From an uncultured Actinomycetes bacterium (GTDB lineage: Bacteria; Actinomycetota; Actinomycetes; Nanopelagicales; Nanopelagicaceae), in the NCBI GenBank assembly GCA_903822425.1, contig CAIJOY010000029.1, positions 20,544 to 84,543 of the forward strand: 64,000 bases of DNA, read 5' to 3'. Each line of letters opens with the position of its first letter. Positions within the stretch are counted from its first letter, which is position 1. This document shows, one piece after another, positions 1 to 6,636 of the stretch. A program made the position numbers and the translations under genes. The notes below the pieces were generated by a model, which was not told the DNA's origin, made no database searches, and saw only the letters and a list, made by a program, of their open reading frames with translations.

Positions 1-71
1 TAGAGCCAGAGAGTGGATATTACGAGGGGTAGGAGGCGCAGGACACCCTCATTTGTCCAATACTGGACCTA

Positions 72-100
72 TTGACCCCTTGCTTCCGCGGATTTACCCT
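72..100 (+). promoter_or_regulatory. Candidate promoter of first ABC sugar operon
   Basis: TTGACC at 72-77 and TACCCT at 95-100 are separated by 17 bases, a good match to a housekeeping sigma promoter with an actinobacterial TANNNT -10. Transcription would start near 107, giving a leader of about 80 bases before the binding-protein gene. Inferred from spacing only. Confidence 0.4.
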
Positions 101-112
101 TCTAAAAACCTA

Positions 113-135
113 AGCAAGTTTCCCGCTTACTTGCT
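113..135. promoter_or_regulatory. Candidate operator (inverted repeat) downstream of ABC promoter
   Basis: AGCAAGT at 113-119 and ACTTGCT at 129-135 form a perfect 7-base inverted repeat with a 9-base spacer, just downstream of the predicted transcription start. A repressor bound here would block the sugar operon. No regulator gene lies beside it, so the partner is unknown. Confidence 0.3.
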
Positions 136-188
136 GAGAGTTGCCGCTCGGCACTCTTTTCTAGGAGATGTTTAGAGAAAGGGATGTT

Positions 189-1484
189 ATGAAGAAAGCA
201 TTTCGCCAAACATGGATCGCTAGCATTGCCGCTTTTGCGCTAGTAAGCGCAGGCATTCTCGCTGGAGCTCCAGCAAGTGCGGCAGCTAAAACAACGATTA
301 CATATTGGACGCACGTTAATGGCCCAACAAACGTTTTCGAGAAAGATCTCATTGCGCAATATGAAAAAGCTAACCCAACTGTAAAAGTTAATTACTTGCC
401 AGTTGAGTGGGGCGTATTGCCAACTAAGTTGAAGACTTCAATTGCCGGCGGTGGAGGACCAGACCTATTCAATTTCTTTGGTGGGTATGCCTCTGAACTA
501 ATCTCCAAGAAGATGGTTTCACCAGTTGACTTTGCTGCCTTTGGATTGAAAAATGGCAAGAAAGATCTTCTTGCTAGTTATCTTCCAGCAGTTGTTAACG
601 GATTCTCCGCAGGTGCAACTGTCTATGGAATTCCACACGAAGTTTCTAACCACGTCTTCTGGATTAATACAGATCAATTCGCAGCAGCAGGATTAACCGC
701 TGCAGATTATCCAAAGACCTATGACGATGTAATTCGAGTTGGCAAGGCTTTGCAAGCAGCACCAAGTGGTGGCTTGAAGGAAGCACTTGTATTGCCTCAA
801 TACAACGCCATTCGTGAGACTCTGACTCTGCAGATGATGGCACGCCAAGCTGGCGGTTCACTTTTCAGTGCAGATGGAAAGAAAGCTCAACTTGATACTG
901 CTTCTGTAGTTCGTGCACTTCAAATGTGGGGCGATTTGGCCAATGCACAAGGCCTAAATCAACCAGCACTTGGACCAACAGCATCGAATTACCCAGAAGA
1001 TCTCTTTGGTGCTGGAACAGCAGCGATGAATAACACAGGTGGACCTTGGGTTGTTCAAGTTCTCAAAGATACTTACCCAACTGTCAAGTACAAGGTTTTA
1101 CAGCAACCAACCTTTAAGGGTGGAATTCAAGCCGGTGGAACTCTCTATGGCTTCGGATTGTTCGTTCCTACAACCTCAAAGCAAAAGGCTGCAGCATGGA
1201 AGTTCGCAGCATTCCTTGAGTCAAAGGGACAGGACTACTTTGATAAGACTGGTGTATGGCTAGGTGACAACGCGACTTTCAAGTCTGCTGCAACCAAGGC
1301 ATATCCAAGCTGGAGTGCTTTTTCCAAGAACTTCGCAACTGGCGAATTCCTTCCACCAGTTGTTAAGTACAGCGAGTTGATCGATGTTATTGATCGTGCC
1401 ATTCAACGCGTTGTTCTAGAGCACAAATCAGCCTCTGAATCGTTAGCAGTAGCGCAGTCTGAGGCCTTGCTCTTAATGCGCTAA
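189..1484 (+). CDS. ABC transporter sugar-binding protein (family 1 extracellular solute-binding protein)
   Basis: Binds a sugar outside the membrane and delivers it to the two permeases encoded next. Seen: 431 residues, the usual length; a signal peptide with KK/R basic start, hydrophobic core and a PASA cleavage site after about residue 31; no lipobox cysteine, so it is secreted or anchored otherwise. The N-terminal TITYWTH strand and the GGGGPDLFNFFGGY region are typical of the MalE/UgpB-like class. I chose ATG 189 because AGAGAAAGGG lies 5 bases upstream; the in-frame ATG at 168 touches its only purine box. First gene of an operon with permeases, a ROK protein and a SIS protein. Substrate not readable from sequence; amino-sugar-like is inferred from neighbours. 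Confidence 0.9.
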   Translation: MKKAFRQTWIASIAAFALVSAGILAGAPASAAAKTTITYWTHVNGPTNVFEKDLIAQYEKANPTVKVNYLPVEWGVLPTKLKTSIAGGGGPDLFNFFGGYASELISKKMVSPVDFAAFGLKNGKKDLLASYLPAVVNGFSAGATVYGIPHEVSNHVFWINTDQFAAAGLTAADYPKTYDDVIRVGKALQAAPSGGLKEALVLPQYNAIRETLTLQMMARQAGGSLFSADGKKAQLDTASVVRALQMWGDLANAQGLNQPALGPTASNYPEDLFGAGTAAMNNTGGPWVVQVLKDTYPTVKYKVLQQPTFKGGIQAGGTLYGFGLFVPTTSKQKAAAWKFAAFLESKGQDYFDKTGVWLGDNATFKSAATKAYPSWSAFSKNFATGEFLPPVVKYSELIDVIDRAIQRVVLEHKSASESLAVAQSEALLLMR

Positions 1485-1489
1485 GGCTT

Positions 1490-1519
1490 TCCATCCAACT
1501 TCCGGGGGAAAGTGATGGA
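1490..1519 (+). promoter_or_regulatory. Intercistronic hairpin 1
   Basis: TCCATC (1490-1495) pairs with GATGGA (1514-1519), and the inner ACTTCC/GGAAAGT can extend the stem. It starts 5 bases after the binding-protein stop codon. Such stems commonly protect the binding-protein mRNA or limit read-through into the permeases. Confidence 0.5.
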
Positions 1520-1549
1520 CGGGGGGAGCGCTTTTACAGGCTCCTCCCG
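1520..1549 (+). terminator. Intercistronic hairpin 2, attenuator-like
   Basis: CGGGGGGAGC (1520-1529) pairs with GCTCCTCCCG (1540-1549) over 10 pairs with a single G-U, around a 10-base loop. It directly abuts hairpin 1. Only a weak T-rich stretch (CTTTAAT) follows, so partial termination or mRNA stabilisation is more likely than full termination. Confidence 0.5.
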
Positions 1550-1607
1550 CTACCTTTAATGAGATAAACGGCAGCAGATTATTGAGATTCGGGGTGATTC
1601 CAGCAGC

Positions 1608-2513
1608 ATGAGTGTCAAGTCCAAAGGTGCGAATGTGCCACAAGGTAAAGGGGCAAATTCTCAAAAAATCTCAGGGCTTGGATCTTCAGGTTGGATTTTT
1701 GTATCTCCCATACTCATTATGCTTTTTGTATTCTTCCTTATTCCACTCATCGGAGTTATTTACCTGAGTTTGACTGAGTGGTCATTAATGGGAACGCCAA
1801 CCTATAAAGGCACCTCGAATTATCATGAGATCTTTGCTAATCCCCAGTTTTGGAGTGCAGTGCGTGTAACTGGAAAACTTTCACTAGAAATGGCAATTCC
1901 CGGAGCACTTATAGCATTCATCCTCGCCATCATGATCAATGAAGGTAAACGAACTAACTATGTTTCAACAGTTCTTCTTTTCCCTTTGGTTTTCCCGAGC
2001 ATAGTTGCAGTATTTATCTGGGAGGCCATGTTCAAAGGCGACGGAATCTTAAATTCTATGCTTGGTACGCAGATCAATTGGGTTACAAGTTCTAGTTGGG
2101 CCCTGCCTTCACTCGTGATGATGATGCTTTGGACCAATTTAGGTTATTACACGATCATCGCACTTGCCGGTGTTCGTGATCTACCGGCAGAACTTTTTGA
2201 TGCAGCAAGCATTGATGGAGCTGGATATTTCTCGAAGATTCGGTGGATCACAATTCCATTGATGAAACCCATACTTCTGTTTCTATTGATGGTCGGCACT
2301 TCAGATGCGCTCACACTTTTTATCCAGCCGTATCTGCTCACTGGCGGAGGCCCTGGAGATTCCACGCGGACTTTATCCCAATTGATTTATCAGACTGCCT
2401 TTATGTACACCGATATTGGCAAGGCTTCAGCTATTGCTGTCACGCTCTTAGTTGTCGCACTTGTTGTCGCTGGTATGCAATTTAGAGTTTTTAGTAAAGA
2501 ACGAGAGATTTGA
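1608..2513 (+). CDS. ABC sugar transporter permease (MalF/UgpA type)
   Basis: Membrane subunit of the importer. Seen: 301 residues, about six transmembrane segments, and the cytoplasmic ATPase-contact (EAA) loop around residues 197-215, reading LPAELFDAASIDGAGYFSK followed by IPLMKP. A short hydrophilic Lys/Gly/Ser N-terminus precedes the first membrane span. The start is ATG 1608 with GGGGTGATT upstream. It follows two hairpins that separate it from the binding protein and is 6 bases ahead of the second permease. No ATP-binding subunit is encoded here, so a shared MsiK-like ATPase elsewhere is inferred. Confidence 0.92.
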   Translation: MSVKSKGANVPQGKGANSQKISGLGSSGWIFVSPILIMLFVFFLIPLIGVIYLSLTEWSLMGTPTYKGTSNYHEIFANPQFWSAVRVTGKLSLEMAIPGALIAFILAIMINEGKRTNYVSTVLLFPLVFPSIVAVFIWEAMFKGDGILNSMLGTQINWVTSSSWALPSLVMMMLWTNLGYYTIIALAGVRDLPAELFDAASIDGAGYFSKIRWITIPLMKPILLFLLMVGTSDALTLFIQPYLLTGGGPGDSTRTLSQLIYQTAFMYTDIGKASAIAVTLLVVALVVAGMQFRVFSKEREI

Positions 2514-2519
2514 CCTAAC

Positions 2520-3338
2520 ATGGTGAAAACTTTTGCTCGCTATCTCAATCTGACATTTCTAGCTCTTATTACGTTTATGGTCCTGATCCCAATTATTTGG
2601 GCACTAAAAGCGGTATTTACTCCAACAGGCGAGATTTTCACTACTGGAATTTTCGGCTTGCCAACTCATTTTTCCCTCGACAATATTCGTAACGGTCTAG
2701 CAACAGCTCCCTTTTTAACCTATTTCAAGACAAGTTTGCTTGTGGCCCTTGCCGTCACATTTTCCATAGTTATCACTAGCGCTATGGCTGGATTTGGGTT
2801 CGCTAAGTTCCACTTCAAAGGCAAGAATTTACTTTTTGCCTTTGTGATTATGGCAATGCTAATGCCCTTCCAAGCAATTCTGATTCCACTATTCATTGAA
2901 GTTAAATATTTTGGATGGTTGGATTCTTTAAAAGGCCTCATTATTCCTGGGGCAGTGAGCGCGTTTGGCATATTTATGATGAGACAGTTCATGTTTTCTA
3001 TTCCAAATGAACTGATCGAGGCTGCACTTATCGATGGTTGTTCGCCCCTGAAGGTTTTTCGCAAAATAATACTTCCGATGGCAAAGTCACCGCTTTCTGC
3101 ACTGGGTGCACTTGCTTTCTTATCGAGTTGGAATAATTACCTTTGGCCATTGGTCGTTGTGCAAAGTGAGTCTTCGTTGACTATTCCACTTGGCCTTCAA
3201 CAATTTAGAGGTAATAACGCCACGGCTTACGGTGAGATATTTGCGGTATCACTGATAGCAGCAATCCCTGTAGCGCTTCTCTTTATTGTCATGCGTCGAC
3301 AGATTGTTAGTAGCTTCGCAACGAGTGGCATAAAATGA
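2520..3338 (+). CDS. ABC sugar transporter permease (MalG/UgpE type)
   Basis: Second membrane subunit of the importer, 272 residues with about six transmembrane helices. The EAA loop reads IPNELIEAALIDGCSPLKVF, followed by ILPMAKSP, as in MalG-like proteins. The gene starts 6 bases after the first permease and its stop overlaps the ROK gene start by 4 bases (ATGA), so all are translated from one message. Confidence 0.92.
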   Translation: MVKTFARYLNLTFLALITFMVLIPIIWALKAVFTPTGEIFTTGIFGLPTHFSLDNIRNGLATAPFLTYFKTSLLVALAVTFSIVITSAMAGFGFAKFHFKGKNLLFAFVIMAMLMPFQAILIPLFIEVKYFGWLDSLKGLIIPGAVSAFGIFMMRQFMFSIPNELIEAALIDGCSPLKVFRKIILPMAKSPLSALGALAFLSSWNNYLWPLVVVQSESSLTIPLGLQQFRGNNATAYGEIFAVSLIAAIPVALLFIVMRRQIVSSFATSGIK

Positions 3339-4246
3339 CGAAATCCACGCAGCGCGCAAACCCGACTGGTCGCACAATGGGTATAGATGTTGGGGGAACC
3401 CACATCAGATCTGTGGTGAGTGATGGCGTGACGTTTGATGAGATTAGTCTTGAAAAAACTCCGAAAACTTATGACGGGTTATTAAGCGCCCTAGTGCGAA
3501 TAATTGAATCCGAAAAATCTCATGACCCTTTGCACAGCGTTGGTTTGGGTTTACCCGGCAGAAGTGATCCGGAAAAACCAATATGGATTCCAAAATTACC
3601 GTTTTTAAACCAGTCGCATCTCATGGTGGATTTGGAACGTCAGACGCATTTGCCAACAACGTTGATAAATGATGCGCAAGCCGCTCTGGTTGGCGAAGTG
3701 AATTTTGGTGCTGCAAAGGGTTGTCGAAATGTAGTGCTTGTAACTTTAGGTACAGGTATTGGTGGTGGAGTAATGATTGATGGGAAAATTTATGTCGGTC
3801 ACAATGGCACGGCCGGATCATTCGGTTGGCTCCTTGCCCCAGTTCGCGTATATCCAAATCCAGAATTGGGACCATGGGAACGATGGGCTTCTGGTAATTC
3901 TTTGCAAAATGCTGCGCAAGATCTGGGGCTTAGCGTCACGCAGTTGCTTCGAGAATCAAGTGAATCTCCAGAATCTCAGGCACGCGGAGTGCTTGAAGAT
4001 TTTGCTACACGCATTGGGAAAGGGCTGGGTTCATTGGCTTCTTTATTTGATCCCCAAGTAGTTCTTGTTAGCGGAGGGCTTGTTGATTCTTGGCCATTGC
4101 TGAGCGATGGCGTTGAAGAAGGATTCAAGAGCACGGCGTCTCCTTCAGTGAGAAATACTGCAATAAAAGTTGCAATTCTTGGATCTGATGCAGGTGCCGT
4201 TGGCGCATCAGTCACAGCTCGTAACTATTTCAATGATCACAACTAA
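3335..4246 (+). CDS. ROK family protein (sugar kinase-like, atypical substrate motif)
   Basis: ROK proteins phosphorylate glucose, N-acetylglucosamine or N-acetylmannosamine. Seen: 303 residues, the phosphate-binding DVGGTHIRS near residue 18, the catalytic Asp in INDAQAAL near residue 111, and the glycine-rich TLGTGIGGG adenosine loop. Odd: the family's substrate/zinc motif G-x-AGExGH is here NGTAGSFGW (about residues 156-164), so the sugar-binding Glu and the zinc His are replaced by Ser and Trp, and no CxCGxxGC zinc cysteines follow. There is no helix-turn-helix, so it is not a NagC/XylR repressor. It may act on an unusual sugar or have lost the usual specificity. Translationally coupled to the permease before it. 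Confidence 0.82.
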   Translation: MTKSTQRANPTGRTMGIDVGGTHIRSVVSDGVTFDEISLEKTPKTYDGLLSALVRIIESEKSHDPLHSVGLGLPGRSDPEKPIWIPKLPFLNQSHLMVDLERQTHLPTTLINDAQAALVGEVNFGAAKGCRNVVLVTLGTGIGGGVMIDGKIYVGHNGTAGSFGWLLAPVRVYPNPELGPWERWASGNSLQNAAQDLGLSVTQLLRESSESPESQARGVLEDFATRIGKGLGSLASLFDPQVVLVSGGLVDSWPLLSDGVEEGFKSTASPSVRNTAIKVAILGSDAGAVGASVTARNYFNDHN

Positions 4247-4273
4247 CCACGTAAACCAACCGAGAGGAACACA

Positions 4274-5047
4274 ATGCCAGAGAAATCCTTCATTCAACAC
4301 ATAGTTGGATTCATCACCGCAATCGAAAAGGAACAGGGCCCTTTACTTGACGAGCTTGCCTTAAAATGTGCGCAAGTTCGAAAGTCCGGAGGCTTGATCC
4401 ACCTTTTCGGAAGTGGGCATTCTGTGATTCCTACGATGGATGCTTACCCTCGCTATGGCACTTTTGTTGGGATTCACCCAATTTTCGATCCGCGTCTTAT
4501 GTGGCACAACGTGTTAGGCCCTGGTGGCGTACGAGAGTTGCTTTGGCTTGAACGGACTGAAAATTATATTTTTCAAGTACTTCAAAATGAGCCAATAAAC
4601 AAAGGTGACATCCTGATCGCCCTTTCTCACGGTGGAACAAATATTGCTGCGATTGAAGCTGCCGAGTACGCAAAGAAAAAGGGTTGCTTCACAATCGGCG
4701 TTACTTCGATGAAGAACGCGGGCGCTGCTTCCAAGCATTCCCGTGGATTAAAACTTTCTACAGTTGTAGATCAAGTAATTGATACTGGAGTGCCGATCGA
4801 GGATGCAGTTTATAACGTAGAAAGTTGGAGTAGGCCTGTTGGAGGTAGCTCGACCATCGTGGCAACGGTAATTGTTCAAGAGTTAATTACTCGAATTGCC
4901 AAGGCCCTGGGAGATATGGGAATTGAAGTCCCTACCTTCGTTTCTCCGACTGTTCCTGGAGCTTCGGTCTCATCTAATGACGAGGTTTTCCTCGAGCATG
5001 CTAAATACCTACATCATGCAATGGGTATCAGTTTAGGAATTAAATAA
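4274..5047 (+). CDS. SIS domain sugar-phosphate isomerase-like protein (UPF0309-like)
   Basis: 257 residues. The SIS fold is seen in HLFGSGHSVIPTMDAYPRYG (phosphosugar loop) and LIALSHGGTNIAAIEAAEYA (second Ser/Gly-rich loop). It resembles uncharacterised UPF0309/phosphoheptose-isomerase-like proteins that sit beside sugar ABC operons. An isomerase or deaminase acting on the ROK product is a reasonable inference, but the reaction is not known. It starts 27 bases after the ROK gene behind a GAGAGGAACACA ribosome site. A second, diverged relative is at 61285-62040 next to the other ABC importer. Confidence 0.8.
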   Translation: MPEKSFIQHIVGFITAIEKEQGPLLDELALKCAQVRKSGGLIHLFGSGHSVIPTMDAYPRYGTFVGIHPIFDPRLMWHNVLGPGGVRELLWLERTENYIFQVLQNEPINKGDILIALSHGGTNIAAIEAAEYAKKKGCFTIGVTSMKNAGAASKHSRGLKLSTVVDQVIDTGVPIEDAVYNVESWSRPVGGSSTIVATVIVQELITRIAKALGDMGIEVPTFVSPTVPGASVSSNDEVFLEHAKYLHHAMGISLGIK

Positions 5048-5057
5048 TTCCCTAAAC
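5031..5057. terminator. Convergent-end hairpin, probable bidirectional terminator
   Basis: GTTTAGG (5031-5037) pairs with CCTAAAC (5051-5057), extended by AATTA/TAATT with one bulged C. It covers the stop codon of the SIS gene and lies 4 bases from the end of the convergent PIG-L gene. AT-rich flanks could serve as a weak U tract. Confidence 0.4.
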
Positions 5058-5060
5058 GAA

Positions 5061-5741
5061 CTACAGCAAAGGCGAAAGCGGTAATGGATCCTTCATCATG
5101 CCAACTGCGCGAGTGCTGTCTGCTAAGCACCCACGCATTGTCATGAGCGCTGTGTAGTAATCGATGTATCGAAAGCCACTTGTTTGCCCGTGAGCGAACT
5201 CGTGGCTTTCGATTGCTTTGCGCCAGAGCGCGAAAGATGAATCTGAAATCGCCCTAGCCTGCGTGACTTCAAAGCCTGTCATGTCCTCCCAGTTTTCTGA
5301 AAATGTAATGCTTGTTCGAAACGGAGGGTGTTCTTCATTTTCCAAAGGTAGATTCGCTAGGAAGACAGCGCGTTTAACCAATAAATGTGCATTCCGATGA
5401 TCTGGGTGGAAACTTCCCGACCAGTGTGTCAATATCTCTTGAGGACAAAGTTCCCTGATTATTCGCGCGACCCTGGTTGCTGCCTCATCATTTGCGACTA
5501 GGAATCCATCTCGATAATCTTCAAATATCAGCGATTGCACCCCAATAGTTTCGCAAAATATGCGATTTTCACTAATCTTCTGTGTTCGATATTTAGCCGC
5601 AGAAACTTTTGGGTTACCGAGTTCACCTGGGGTAAGTGCGAGCAAAGTGGCTTTATTACCGAGTGAAACTTCTTCCGTGAGCAGCGGTCCTGCCATCAGT
5701 TCGGCGTCGCCAATATGAGCTCCGATTGCCAGAATATGCAT
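5061..5741 (-). CDS. PIG-L family deacetylase-like protein
   Basis: PIG-L (LmbE) enzymes are zinc-dependent deacetylases of N-acetylglucosaminyl groups. Seen: 226 residues; N-terminal GAHIGDAEL (residues 7-15), the family's AHPDDxE zinc site in altered form; and HWSGSFHPDHRNAH (residues 106-119) supplying the distal histidine. His9 and Asp12 match the zinc ligands, but the position of the usual catalytic-base Asp is Gly11, so activity may be altered. Convergent with the sugar operon, consistent with a role on acetylated amino sugars, though the context alone does not prove it. GAGAAT, a near-match to a -10 box, lies 6 bases before the ATG. Confidence 0.8.
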   Translation of the reverse strand: MHILAIGAHIGDAELMAGPLLTEEVSLGNKATLLALTPGELGNPKVSAAKYRTQKISENRIFCETIGVQSLIFEDYRDGFLVANDEAATRVARIIRELCPQEILTHWSGSFHPDHRNAHLLVKRAVFLANLPLENEEHPPFRTSITFSENWEDMTGFEVTQARAISDSSFALWRKAIESHEFAHGQTSGFRYIDYYTALMTMRGCLADSTRAVGMMKDPLPLSPLL

Positions 5742-5784
5742 GGCTTAATTCTCTCGTATTTTCCTAATTCTGGGAAGTCTTCTG

Positions 5785-5829
5785 ATGAAGGTCATGAAGG
5801 TCATGAAGGTCATGAAGGTCTTGAAGGTT
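5785..5829. repeat. 9-bp tandem repeat ATGAAGGTC
   Basis: Four perfect consecutive copies of ATGAAGGTC (5785-5820) are followed by one degenerate copy, TTGAAGGTT (5821-5829). The tract lies in the 188-base gap between the divergent PIG-L and comEA genes. Confidence 0.9.
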
Positions 5830-5929
5830 GTAAAGGCCATTAAGAGTCTGGATTATCAACAAGGACTTCTTCTGAACACGCAAGCTCTGAGTTTCCAGTA
5901 AAAGCAAAAATGCGCCCTTGGATTGGCGC

Positions 5930-6550
5930 ATGAATGAACTACTCGATGACTATCGCAACCGCCTAAGTCAGTGGTTGGCAGAATTAAACTTCACACGTCA
6001 GCATAAAAGAGCTTTGCTGATCCTTATCATCCCCATCATCGCTGTTTCAAGCTTCGTCGTTCTGCGATCAAATACACAACCCACTCCTATCTCTGAACCA
6101 ATCGGTATACCAGCACAAGTTTTGATTCCAGAAGTTATGGTCGATGTTGCCGGTGGGGTTAAAACCCCTGGCGTTTACTCTTTATCTGCAGATTCGCGGG
6201 TATCCGATGCAATCACCGCTGCAGGTGGGGCTAGCGCCGGAACTGATCTGAGCAATTTGAATTTAGCTCGCATCATCAAAGATGGCGAGCAAATTTACGT
6301 TGAGCCAGCAGGTACTACAAGTAAATCCATTGTTGGCAAGGTAGCAAGCAAGAAAATAGGTCCGATAAACATAAACCGCGCAACGAAATCTGAGTTCGAT
6401 TCACTCCCTGGCATTGGCCCAGTCCTGGCTCAACGGATCTTTACCTATCGAAGACTGCATGGTCCTTTCACAACACTCGAAGACTTACAGAAAGTTTCTG
6501 GGATTGGAAGTTCTAAATTCGCAGCGCTCAAGAGCAAGATTCAAATTTAG
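5930..6550 (+). CDS. comEA: ComEA family competence DNA-binding protein
   Basis: Binds incoming double-stranded DNA at the cell surface and passes it to the ComEC channel. Seen: about 206 residues; one membrane anchor near residues 28-46 (LILIIPIIAVSSFVVL); a SLBB-like segment (VDVAGGVKTPGVYSL...VSDAITAAGGA); and a C-terminal double helix-hairpin-helix (NINRATKSEFDSLPGIGPVL, then LQKVSGIGSSKF). The start is uncertain: ATG 5930 is preferred, with in-frame TTG 5918 possible, and neither has a clear ribosome site. Directly followed by comEC. Confidence 0.88.
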   Translation: MNELLDDYRNRLSQWLAELNFTRQHKRALLILIIPIIAVSSFVVLRSNTQPTPISEPIGIPAQVLIPEVMVDVAGGVKTPGVYSLSADSRVSDAITAAGGASAGTDLSNLNLARIIKDGEQIYVEPAGTTSKSIVGKVASKKIGPININRATKSEFDSLPGIGPVLAQRIFTYRRLHGPFTTLEDLQKVSGIGSSKFAALKSKIQI

Positions 6551-6636
6551 TCGATCATCGGGCACTTGTTCTAGGAAGTGCGATTTGGTTAGGTGCGCTG
6601 GCTCAAAGCTGGGTAGCACCATGGCGTGCAACTGCA

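Noticed and set aside
5910..5932. ATG at 5910 before comEA
   Set aside because: Out of frame with comEA; the in-frame choices are TTG 5918 and ATG 5930.
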